Shown: piece after piece, positions 43,074 through 52,000 of the stretch
Position numbering within the stretch: position 1 is the first letter of the stretch
Layout of the letters: each line of letters opens with the position of its first letter
Origin: Deltaproteobacteria bacterium
GTDB lineage: Bacteria; Myxococcota_A; Polyangia; GCA-2747355; JADLHG01
NCBI GenBank assembly: GCA_020848905.1
Contig: JADLHG010000045.1
Span: 310,001 to 374,000, forward strand
Direction: 5' to 3'
Length of the DNA: 64,000 nt
The notes under the pieces: generated by a model
Databases searched by the model: none
Seen by the model: only the letters and a program-made list of their open reading frames with translations
Told to the model about the DNA's origin: nothing
Made by a program: the position numbers and the translations under genes

Positions 43074-44614
43074 GGGCTTCGACGCGCGCGCTCGCTCTCG
43101 CCCTCCTGCTCCTCGCGCTCCCCGCGCCCGGCGCTGCCAGTCAGCGTCGCGTGGCGATCGTGGTTGGGAACAACGCCGCTCCGGGGAAGATCCCGCTGCG
43201 CTACGCCGAGCGGGACGCCCGCCGCGTGCGACAGGTCTTCGAGCAGCTCGGCGGCGTCCACGAGACCGAGGTGCTCCTCGGGCAGAGCGCGGCCGAGCTC
43301 CGGCGTCGCCTCGCGGCGCTGGCGGCCCGGCTGCGCCCGGTGGCCGAGGACGTGGTGCTCTTCTTCTATTATTCGGGCCACGCCGACGAGCGCGCGTTGC
43401 TCCTCGGCGGGAGCCGCTACGAGTTTGGCGAGCTCCGGCGTTCCCTGCAGAGCTTCCCCGTGCGGCTGGCGGTGGTGTTCATCGACGCCTGCCAGGCGGG
43501 GCACGCCGCGCGACCGAAGGGGGCCCAGGCGGTGCCCGCGGTGGACGTGCGCTTCGACGACGACCCGAAGGCGCGCGGGCGCATCTTCATCACCTCCAGT
43601 ACCGCGAGCGAGCGTTCGCAGGAATCCGACGAGCTCCAGGCCTCCTTTTTTACGCACTATCTCCTGAGCGGCCTGCGCGGGGCGGCCGATGACTCCGGCG
43701 ACGGCCGCGTGTCCCTCGACGAGGCGTATCGCTACGCGTACCGCCTGACCCTCGAGCGGACGGCCTCGACGCTGGCCGGCCCCCAGCACCCGACCTACGA
43801 CATGAGCCTCACGGGGCGCGGGCAGCTCGTGCTGACCCGCCTGCGCGGCCGCTCGAGCCACCTGGTGCTCACCGCGGCGCGGCCGGCGACGATCTATCTC
43901 AGCAGTCGACCGGCGGGGGTGCTCGAGGCCGAGGTCCACCATCGCGGGCGGGGTCCGACGCGCATCGCGCTCGAGCCGGGACGCTACGAGGTGTGGACCG
44001 TGCGCGGCCGCCACCGGCTGGCCGAAACGGTGGAGGTGCGGGCCGGAGAGGGGGCCCACCTGGATCTGGCCCAGCTCCGCGCGCGGCCGTTGCTCGTGGC
44101 CACGGCCAAAGGCGAGGACGCGGCCCCGCCGCCGCACCTGCTCCGGGCGAGCTACGCGCTCTCGAACGGCTTTCTCGACGACGCGGCGGCGCTTCACGGC
44201 GTGTGGCTCGGGTACGGCTATCGGCTCGGCTTCGTCACGCTCGGGGGTCTTGTCGCCTACGGCGGCAGCAGCTACGCGCGCGCGGACGGGCTGAAGGTCG
44301 GGCTCCACGCGCTCGAGGCGAGCGTGCTGGCCGAGGCGAGGTATCGGCGCCTGCCGCGCGTTCAGCCCCTGGCGGGGCTGCAGGCGGGCGTGGCGTGGTT
44401 CTTCCAGCGCGGAGAACGGAGCGACGGCACGCGCGAGTCGCGGCACAGCCCGGCCTTTCTCTACCGCGTCCGGCTGGGCTTCGAGAGCTCCATCGCCGGT
44501 CCCTTCTCGCTCTCCGTCGTCGGGCTCGCGGGTCAGGTCGTGCTGAGCAAGGCTGACGGCCTGCGCGGACCCTTTGTCGGAGGATTCGAGGTCGGCGTGG
44601 CGTTTCACCTCTGA
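43070..44614 (+). CDS. Exported caspase-like protease fused to an outer-membrane-type barrel
   Basis: The 514-residue product starts with a signal peptide (ALALALLLLALPAPGAASQ). Residues about 25-260 are a caspase/peptidase C14 fold: 'RVAIVVGNNAAPGKIPLRYAERDARRVRQVFEQLGG', catalytic H104 in 'FYYSGHADE' and C141 in 'VFIDACQAGH', then 'ITSSTASERSQESDEL.ASFFTHYLLSGLRG'. Residues 290-350 form a beta domain. From about 365 to the end come amphipathic strands closing with 'FVGGFEVGVAFHL', an outer-membrane barrel end. It should sit in the outer membrane with the protease in the periplasm. A link to anti-sigma cleavage or envelope stress is inference. Confidence 0.85.
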   Translation: MRASTRALALALLLLALPAPGAASQRRVAIVVGNNAAPGKIPLRYAERDARRVRQVFEQLGGVHETEVLLGQSAAELRRRLAALAARLRPVAEDVVLFFYYSGHADERALLLGGSRYEFGELRRSLQSFPVRLAVVFIDACQAGHAARPKGAQAVPAVDVRFDDDPKARGRIFITSSTASERSQESDELQASFFTHYLLSGLRGAADDSGDGRVSLDEAYRYAYRLTLERTASTLAGPQHPTYDMSLTGRGQLVLTRLRGRSSHLVLTAARPATIYLSSRPAGVLEAEVHHRGRGPTRIALEPGRYEVWTVRGRHRLAETVEVRAGEGAHLDLAQLRARPLLVATAKGEDAAPPPHLLRASYALSNGFLDDAAALHGVWLGYGYRLGFVTLGGLVAYGGSSYARADGLKVGLHALEASVLAEARYRRLPRVQPLAGLQAGVAWFFQRGERSDGTRESRHSPAFLYRVRLGFESSIAGPFSLSVVGLAGQVVLSKADGLRGPFVGGFEVGVAFHL

Positions 44615-44682
44615 TCGCGGTTCCGCCTGGAGGGCGCTCGGGCGTCGAACCGTGCGGACCTCCTGCTCGAAAGGAAACGCCC

Positions 44683-46293
44683 ATGCGACAGCTCGGACCC
44701 TTCGCTCTCGGCCTCCTCCTGCTGGCCTGTAGCGACCGCAACCTGGACGACTTCAAACCCCAGGGGGGCGATGGCGGCACCCTCCTCGGAACGCACGACG
44801 GCGGCCTCGCGACGCAGCGCGACGGGAGCGCGTCGAGCGCCGACCGCGGTTCCGTTCAGACCCTCGCGGACGGCGGCGGCAAGGGCGCCTGCGGCGATGG
44901 CATCGTTCAATCCCCGGAGGTGTGCGATGCGGGCTCCCTGCTCAACTCGCTGCTGCCCGACGCCCCCTGTCGGCCCGACTGCACGCCTCCGCGCTGCGGG
45001 GACGGGGTGCTCGACGCGGCCGAGCAGTGCGACGACAGGAACGCGGCCAGCGGCGACGGCTGCAGCGCCCTCTGCCGGCTCGAGGCCCCCTCGGCGCTGT
45101 CGGCGCAGCCGCCCGCGCTGCACTTCGGCGCGGTGCCGTCCGGCTGCAGTACGAGCGCGCAGGAGACGGTCCTTCTGCACAACGGGAGCGCCCGCGCGGT
45201 GAAGCTCGTGAACGTGCGGCTCGTCGGCTGCAGCAGCGAGTTCGCCCTCGCGCCGCGGGCCTACGGCGAGATCGCGCCGGGGCAGGCGGGACCGCTGGCT
45301 GTCACGCTGGGTCCGAAGCAGCCGGGGCAGAAGAGCTGCGTGCTCGAGGTCGAGGCGGGCGACGGTCGATTGATCCTGCCGATCACCGCGTCGGTGGTCG
45401 ACCCGTTGAACCACACGGACGTCTTCCACCAGCCGAAGCAGCGCAAGGTGGACATCCTGCTCGTGCTGGACGCCAGCGGGAGCATGATGGACGAGGCCGC
45501 CCGGCTCAAAGCCACGGCCCCCATTCTGTCCGCCGCGGCGAACCAGCACAGCGACGTGGACTTCCACCTCGGGGCGGTCAGCATGGTCAAGGGCGCGATC
45601 GCTCCCGGGCGACTCCAGGGGGACCCCCTCTTCGTGACGCCCACGACGCCGAATCTGGGCCGGGAGATCGAGGAGCACTTCGCCGTCTCGTCCGACGGTG
45701 GGGAGGAGATCCCCTTCGCGGCGATGCGGGCCGCGCTAGAGCCGCCCTTCACGGGCACGGTGGACCCGCTGGGCTGCACGGCCTGCGCGCTGCCGAACAT
45801 CTGCGTGATGGGCGGCTGCCGGGGGAGCAACTACGGCTTTCGCCGGCCGGACGCGGCGCTCGAGGTGCTGCTCATGACGGACGAGGACGACGGATCTACG
45901 GTCACGGCCGACGCAATCCTGGGCTTCCTGCGGGCCCAGGTGAACCCGCTCCGCGGCCAGGGTCCGCGCGTGCACGGACTGCTGACGACCGGCGCGTGCG
46001 GCTTCGATTCCCAGGCCAAGCTGCGGAAGCTGATCGGGGCCACCGGCGGTGAGACGTTCGATCTGTGCGCCGCGGACTACGCGCCGGCCATGCGCACGCT
46101 CACGTCCCGCATGTTCGCGCCGCAGGACCAGTTCACGCTGACCCGCGTGCCGGACCCCACCTCGGTCAATGCGACGGTGGATGGCAAGCCGGTCAAGTGG
46201 ACCTACGATGCCGCGTCGAACAGCGTGCGGCTGGCGCTGCCGCCGGGTCCCGGCGCCGCGGTCCACATCACCTACCGCACGCGCTGTCTGTAG
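44683..46293 (+). CDS. Von Willebrand factor A lipoprotein with Cys-rich repeat
   Basis: The 536-residue product has lipobox LLLAC, a Gly/Asp linker, and a myxobacterial-type Cys-rich repeat ('CGDGIVQSPEVCDAGSLL', then 'CGDGVLDAAEQCDDRNAASGDGCSALCRLE', 102-131). A beta domain ('LHFGAVPSGCSTSAQETVLLHNGS') precedes a vWA domain whose MIDAS is D263-A-S-G-S ('LVLDASGSMMDEA'). vWA domains bind metal and protein partners. Extra disulfide loops ('CTACALPNICVMGGC') lie inside it. It acts at the cell surface or periplasm; partners are unknown. The ATG has AAAGGA as SD and 68 bases separate it from the caspase gene. Confidence 0.85.
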   Translation: MRQLGPFALGLLLLACSDRNLDDFKPQGGDGGTLLGTHDGGLATQRDGSASSADRGSVQTLADGGGKGACGDGIVQSPEVCDAGSLLNSLLPDAPCRPDCTPPRCGDGVLDAAEQCDDRNAASGDGCSALCRLEAPSALSAQPPALHFGAVPSGCSTSAQETVLLHNGSARAVKLVNVRLVGCSSEFALAPRAYGEIAPGQAGPLAVTLGPKQPGQKSCVLEVEAGDGRLILPITASVVDPLNHTDVFHQPKQRKVDILLVLDASGSMMDEAARLKATAPILSAAANQHSDVDFHLGAVSMVKGAIAPGRLQGDPLFVTPTTPNLGREIEEHFAVSSDGGEEIPFAAMRAALEPPFTGTVDPLGCTACALPNICVMGGCRGSNYGFRRPDAALEVLLMTDEDDGSTVTADAILGFLRAQVNPLRGQGPRVHGLLTTGACGFDSQAKLRKLIGATGGETFDLCAADYAPAMRTLTSRMFAPQDQFTLTRVPDPTSVNATVDGKPVKWTYDAASNSVRLALPPGPGAAVHITYRTRCL

Positions 46294-46359
46294 TCCCTCC
46301 GGCGGCGCGCCCGGGGGGACGGGCCCCGGGATCTGCTGGTCGCTCCAGACCCCAGCGGA

Positions 46360-46376
46360 GCGGCTAGCGTAGCCGC
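46360..46376. terminator. Possible weak hairpin after the vWA lipoprotein gene
   Basis: GCGGCTA (46360-46366) and TAGCCGC (46370-46376) are perfect complements around a 3-base loop, 66 bases after the stop at 46293. There is no T-run, so this could only be a weak or Rho-assisted terminator; it may equally be chance. Confidence 0.25.
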
Positions 46377-46488
46377 CGCCGCGTCCCCCGTTCGCAGATC
46401 CAGTCTCGTGATTCCACCACGTTGCGCCGCGGCTCGCGGAGCTGACGCGTGCCGCGGCTGGTCTACGCCTTGCATTTTGCCTCCCCCA

Positions 46489-48006
46489 ATGCACGCCGCC
46501 CGACGCCGCTCGAGCCCGTTCTCAGGCCCACTGCCCGCTATCGCCGCGCTCGTGATTCTCGCGGGAGGAGTCCTTTCCCCGACCGCCGGACGGGCCGAAG
46601 GTGGCCGCTCCGCCGTCGTCGCCATGCCCTGGCGGAGCGCCGTGGCTCCCGGGCGGCCGCTGCAGCTCCAGGACGTTCGCGCCGAGCTGCACCAGCTCGT
46701 GCGCGGGGCCCGGGTGGCGGTCCAGGCGCAGACGCTCGGACGCCTCCGCCTGCGGGACGTGGCGCATTCGCTCAAAGCCCCGCTCGCCGAGGTGCTCGGG
46801 GGCGATGCCAAGGTCCAGTTCCGCATCGACGCGCAGCAGGGGAGCCCCGTGCGCGCGCGGGCGCAGCGCGACGGCAGCATCCTCGTGACGCTGAGCCAGG
46901 GGATGGCCGCCTCGGGCTACGAGGTGCTCTTCCGCGAGGTGGGTCAGGCCGTGATGCTCGTGGCGGGTCGCGCCTCGGGTAGCGGCGAGCGCGTCCTGCG
47001 GGCGAACGAGGTCGCGGCGCAGGTGCGCGACCACGGCAGCACGGCCTTCCGTCGCGTGACGCTCAGCGCACGCGTGTCGGCGCGGCTGGAGAAGACAGCC
47101 TGGGGCCGCGAGCTTCTGGCGCTGCATCGGCAGGAGATCGCGCCGCGCCTGACGGCGCTCCCCGGGAAGGTGAAGGAGCAGGTCTCGGCGTTCATGGATT
47201 GGCTGAGCCCGGCTCGGGTGACGGCGCGCAAGGCGGAGAGCACGCGCGTGGAGAGTCGCCTGGCCGAGGAGCGGACGGTCCTGCGCACGGCCCTCGACCA
47301 GGCCAACTTCGAGGCCGCGAAACCCGAGGTCATGGCACGAGCGCAGAAGATCCTGCCGGTCGTGGGTGGAGCCCTGCGCGGCGCCGCCAGCCTGACCGAG
47401 GCGCACCAGCTCTTCGCGGCGATGCGCGACGGCATCCCCGGGGAGAACTATCCCGACGAGTTCTGCCACGACCGCGCCACGGCGGCGGCGGTCATGGGCG
47501 CGAACCGCGGCATCCGCATGTTCAAGGTGGAGATCGTGACGCCGATCGGCCAGCGTCTGGCCGAGGCGCGGAAGTCTGGGATGAAGCAGGAGCAGATCGA
47601 CAAGATCCCCGTGCCGCGCGGCTCGCTGCTGACGGTCTCGACGCGCAATCATCCCGCCGGGCTGGTGCGCTGGACCCGGCACATCGCCCCCATCGTGGAG
47701 GTTCAGCTCGGGGACGGCCGCCGCGCGCACTACGTGATCGATCCCAGCCTCGCGTCCGGGCCCATTCCCCTCAAGGCGTGGCTCGCCCTGATGAAGCGCC
47801 CGGCCGGGAGCCAGGTCAGCATCTTCCCCGCGTATCAGCGCGACAGCGGTTCCACGAACACCGCCTGGAGCGTCGTGCAGGTGGCCGAGTCGCTCTTCCG
47901 GCTCGACACCCTGGCCCGCAACCTCGAGGCCGGCCGTCAGGCCAAGCTCCAGGGCGCGGGCGGTCAGGGGTTCTCTCAGCTGCCCGTCCCGGTGGCGGCG
48001 CCCTGA
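46489..48006 (+). CDS. Predicted secreted protein-glutamine glutaminase
   Basis: From ATG 46489 the 505-residue product has a signal peptide (PAIAALVILAGGVLSPTAGRAEG). A long helical region (about 30-290) may be a pro- or binding domain. The C-terminal region matches the protein-glutaminase (Gln_deamidase_2) pattern: C326 in 'DEFCHDRATAAAVM', H398 in 'WTRHIAPIVEV' and D418 in 'HYVIDPSLASGPI'. The 20-residue His-Asp spacing is the same as recalled for Chryseobacterium protein-glutaminase. Such enzymes convert glutamine side chains in proteins to glutamate. The target is unknown; it could be host, prey or own envelope proteins. Confidence 0.75.
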   Translation: MHAARRRSSPFSGPLPAIAALVILAGGVLSPTAGRAEGGRSAVVAMPWRSAVAPGRPLQLQDVRAELHQLVRGARVAVQAQTLGRLRLRDVAHSLKAPLAEVLGGDAKVQFRIDAQQGSPVRARAQRDGSILVTLSQGMAASGYEVLFREVGQAVMLVAGRASGSGERVLRANEVAAQVRDHGSTAFRRVTLSARVSARLEKTAWGRELLALHRQEIAPRLTALPGKVKEQVSAFMDWLSPARVTARKAESTRVESRLAEERTVLRTALDQANFEAAKPEVMARAQKILPVVGGALRGAASLTEAHQLFAAMRDGIPGENYPDEFCHDRATAAAVMGANRGIRMFKVEIVTPIGQRLAEARKSGMKQEQIDKIPVPRGSLLTVSTRNHPAGLVRWTRHIAPIVEVQLGDGRRAHYVIDPSLASGPIPLKAWLALMKRPAGSQVSIFPAYQRDSGSTNTAWSVVQVAESLFRLDTLARNLEAGRQAKLQGAGGQGFSQLPVPVAAP

Positions 48007-48197
48007 CCGGCTGAGCGCTCCTCCCACGCTCGACGGTCCGCATCTCGGAAGGCGCGCGTTCGCGTCCGTGGCCCCCCAACGCGCGTAGGTTGCGCACGCT
48101 CGTCCGCACCGCTCCCCTATCTCTCCGAGATGGCGCGAGGCGCCTCCACCGGCGCGCCTCACGGCCGCGTGGCACCTCCCTTGCTCAGCGGCGCGTC

Positions 48198-48225
48198 CGA
48201 CCGCGGGAAAATGGTCCCGCGGTCG
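48198..48225 (+). promoter_or_regulatory. 11-base hairpin just upstream of the LGFP-like lipoprotein gene
   Basis: CGACCGCGGGA (48198-48208) is perfectly complementary to TCCCGCGGTCG (48215-48225) across a 6-base loop. It ends 21 bases before the ATG at 48247 and immediately precedes the GGAG ribosome site. It could be an operator or an RNA hairpin controlling translation; it has no T-run of a terminator. Confidence 0.55.
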
Positions 48226-48246
48226 AAGACGAAGGAGCCGTAGATC

Positions 48247-49056
48247 ATGCAGACGAAGGTTCGACGACTCGCCGTGCGCAGACCGTGGACGATCCTCGCG
48301 GTCCCGCTCGCGCTCGGTGCCTGTGGAGCGACGCTGGAGCCCGAGGCCGGCGAGCAAACGGAGCGCCAGATCTCGGGACGCCAGGCGCCCGAGGGATGCG
48401 ACAAGGAAAAGGAGGATTCCAACGGCTGGAGCGCGACGGTGCACGCGCGCTATTTCTGCAGCAAGCGCGCGAACCCGAACAACCCCTTCGACAAGCCGGC
48501 TCCCCCCATCACGCGGGGCTTCGTGGGCACCACGTCCGGGCAGGCCGACCGCGCCGCGGCGTGCTCGGCGGCGCAGTCGAGCGCGGAGGGACAGCTCGAT
48601 GAGGCGATGGAGCTCCTCCGCATGAAGGGCTACCACTGCTCCGGTGGGGTGCAGCCCTGCGAGGCGTACGAGGACTGCGTGCCCAAGCCGCCGAAGAAAC
48701 CGGCCGCCGAGCTGCGGTGGGCCTACAACGAGTGGGATCGCTTCTTCCCCGAGATCAAGGCGGCGAAGGACTCCTGGTGGACCCCCGGGGCTCCGGCGTG
48801 GCACGTCGAGTCCCACGCCTCCGGCTGTCTGCTCCAGAGGTTCAGCGGCGGCACCGACGCCGGCGCGCTCTTCGGCGCGGGGTTCAAGGTGCAGGGGCAG
48901 ATCATGCGCCAGTGGTGGTCGCGCGGAGGAAGCCTCGGCTGCCCGAAAGATCGCGAGTTCAACGACGGAAAGGGGAAGTACTGGCAGCCCTTCGACGGCG
49001 GAACGATCACCTGGAAGGTGGGGGACACCCAGGCCGCGCTCCTCCCCTGGTACTAG
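48247..49056 (+). CDS. Lipoprotein with C-terminal LGFP-like repeat
   Basis: The 269-residue product has a signal with lipobox LGAC. The middle is Cys-rich ('CDKEKEDSNGWSATVHARYFCSKRANPNN', 'GYHCSGGVQPCEAYEDCVPK'). The C-terminus ('GGSLGCPKDREFNDGKGKYWQPFDGGTITW') matches the LGFP repeat, a wall- or carbohydrate-associated module found in exported proteins. Function is unknown. It is convergent with the activase gene, 28 bases away. Confidence 0.75.
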   Translation: MQTKVRRLAVRRPWTILAVPLALGACGATLEPEAGEQTERQISGRQAPEGCDKEKEDSNGWSATVHARYFCSKRANPNNPFDKPAPPITRGFVGTTSGQADRAAACSAAQSSAEGQLDEAMELLRMKGYHCSGGVQPCEAYEDCVPKPPKKPAAELRWAYNEWDRFFPEIKAAKDSWWTPGAPAWHVESHASGCLLQRFSGGTDAGALFGAGFKVQGQIMRQWWSRGGSLGCPKDREFNDGKGKYWQPFDGGTITWKVGDTQAALLPWY

Positions 49057-49084
49057 GGGTGGCGTTCTAGAACCAAATGACCAT

Positions 49085-52000
49085 TTACAGCCCGAGGGGT
49101 AGGCCCAGGGCCGGGTCGGGGACGAGGCGCCCCGGGGTCGGTCGTGCGACGAGGTCCCGGTCCTGCCGGAGGCGTTCCTCGAGCGCGGCGAGCTCCGTCT
49201 CCAAGGCGTCGCGTTTCCGGCGGCGCGCCACGAGCTGCTCCCGATACCGGCTCAAGAAATAGGCGATGGTCTGGATGCGGATCTTGATCGATCCGGTTGG
49301 CTTGTTCTCGTCGATGTCCTTGAAGCAGAAGTACGGCGTCCCCGAGCGTTCGATGATCTCCTCGATCACGCTGTAGATCGGCGCGTCGTGGCCGCACTTG
49401 AAGCTCGAGAGCTCCAGCGCCACGAGGTTCGGGTGGCGCGCCGTGACCTTCGCCCCCCAGACCTTGCGGTTCGTGTTCTCGCTGTAGCTGTTCTTCCAGA
49501 CGTCCTGCACCGAGAGCGGGTGCTCGAGCGTCCCCTGCCGCACCTCGTCGCCAAAGAGGCGCTCGAGGAAATCCTCGTCAGTGGGCAGGCAGTCCTGCGT
49601 GAAGACGGGGTAGCCGAGCTTCTGCAGCTCGTCGAGGATCTCGTGGTTCAGTCCCGGGTCGTTGTGATAGGGGCGGGCGAGCACCACCACTCCGATGCGG
49701 TCCTCGGCCTCGAGCTGGTCGATGACCGCCCGGGCCTCTCGTCGACGGGCGGCGTCGTAGTCGGCCAGCGCCGCGAGCCCCTGCACCACCGCGCGCTGCG
49801 ACTCCTCCTCGGTCAGGCCGAGCTCGTCCTTCCAGTCGAGGAAGAGCTGCCGCGCCGCGAGCTGCGGCTTGTCCAGCTTGAGGAAGGTCTTCTTGAAGAC
49901 GATCCCGCGGTCCGCGAAGAGGTCGCCCTCCTTCACGAACGCCGCGTGCACCGACTCGGTGGAGTTCACCACGGTGGGGCACGCCTTGCAGTCCTGCGCC
50001 CCCTTCAGCGGCGAGGGGAAGCTGTCCACCATCGGGAAGAAGAGGTAGTGGAGCGGACGCTCGGCGCTGTGCTTGTGGTGCAGCAGGTTGTGGACGTGCG
50101 GGATCCCGATCTTGCTCGGGAAGCAGGGGTCGATCGAGCCGCGCTTCGCCCCCTCGCGATAGAGCTCGTCGCTCGTGTAGTCGGAGAAGACGAGGTTCTC
50201 CGCGCGCAGCCCCAGGCTCTGGAAGTAGGCCAGGAAGAAGGGGGCGTGACTGTAGAGGTTCAGCACGCGGGGAAAGCCGATCCGCACCTCGGGGCGGCGC
50301 GCCATGAGCGCCCGCCGCTTTTCGACGGCTTCCTGGTTCACGACGGCCTGGACCACGGGCAGGAGCTTGCGCCCGGCCCGGTCGAGCCACCTTTCGTCGG
50401 TGTCTGCGACGCTGCGGCGCGCGAGCTGCGTCACGAGCGTGAGGAGACGCGAGGGGCGCGCGGAGTCCTTCAGGGTGCCGCGGATCTCCTCGGCCGTGGG
50501 TGGCAAGGGGTCCGCTACGACCGGGACCTTCGGTGCCTTGAAGACCTCCTTGGCCGCCACGGCGAGGAGGTTCGGGTTCTGTTTCTTCTTCGCGTCGAGC
50601 CCGGCCTTGATCTGTCGCATCGCCGTCACGTCCTCGACCTCGCCCTTCTCGCAAGTGGCGATGATGAGGCGCGACTCCCCGGCTTCGAGGGGGACCTTGG
50701 ACTTCACCGCGGAGGGCGTGGGCGCGTCGCCTTCGGCGGGCCCCGTTCGCACGTCGATGAAGGTCCGCAGGCACTTGTTCTTGCAGAAGTAGCAGCGCGT
50801 CTCCTCGTTGCGCGTGGTGCGGAAGGAGAGGTGCCGCACGCGCTCCGTCCCGATGAAGCGCGTCTCGTTCCCCTGCTCGGCCCACAGGCGCCGCGCCTCG
50901 AGCGCGCAGCCGATCGCGCCGCTCTCGCCGCAATGCGGGTGCACGGTCACGACGGGCTCGACCCCCGTCCCCTTGAAACGGGAGGTGATGAAGTCGACCT
51001 GCGACTTCACGGCGGCGAGGTTGTGCTGCGTGCCCCCCTGCAGGAGGAACCGGCTGCCGAGCTTGGCCAGGTTCGGGATCTGGCTCACGTAGAGCCAGAT
51101 GTTCTTGGGGAGCACGGCGGCGAGCCCCGCCATGATCTCCCCCGCCTGCCAGCCCTGGCGCTGGAAGTCCACGATGTCCGACTGCATGAAGACGGCGCAG
51201 CCGTAGCCGAACTCGGGCATCGCCTCCGCCGCGAAGGCTGTGTCCGCGTAGTCGTAGACCGAGAGGCCGAAGCCGGACGCGGTGCTCTGCAGGAAGTAAC
51301 CGTTTCCGGCCGAGCACTGCGTGTTCAGCTTGAAGTCCTTCACCTGCCCGTTCTTGAGGATGATGACCTTGATGTCCTGGCCGCCCACGTCGACGATCAC
51401 GTCGGTCTCGGGGAAGAAGTGCAGTCCGGCCTCGGTGTGCGCCACCGTCTCGACGAGCGCGACGTCCGCCTGGAGCACGTCCTTCAGGATGTCCTTGGCG
51501 TAGCCGGTGGTGCCGACGCCGAGGATCCGGAGCGTGGCCCCCTGCTCGGCCACCTGCCGCTCGAGCGCCGCGAACATGTCCATCGTGTCCTCGATGGGGT
51601 TTCCCTTCGAGAGCTGGTACGCCTTGGCGAGGATCTGCTTGTCCGGGCCAACGAGGGCGGCCTTGGTGCTCGTGGAGCCGCCGTCGATGCCCACGAACCC
51701 CTCGACGACGGTTCCGGGGGCGAAGCGCGGGGCCTGCCAGCGCTCCGGCGCGTACCTGGCGCGAAACTCCTCGAGCTCGGCGCTCGAGCGTGCGAGGCCG
51801 CCTCCCGCTCCCTTGCCCTGCTTCTCCTCTTTGCGCCCCACCTCGAGGTACCACTTCAGCGGCTCCGTGCCGGCGAAGACGCCGAGGTTCGGCGCGTCCT
51901 CCACCTCCTGCTTGCCGAACTCGATCGCGCCGAGCGCGGCGAAGTACTGCGCGTTGTCCGGTACGAGGATCAGATCCGAGGCCGTCGTTCCGTCGGGGAC

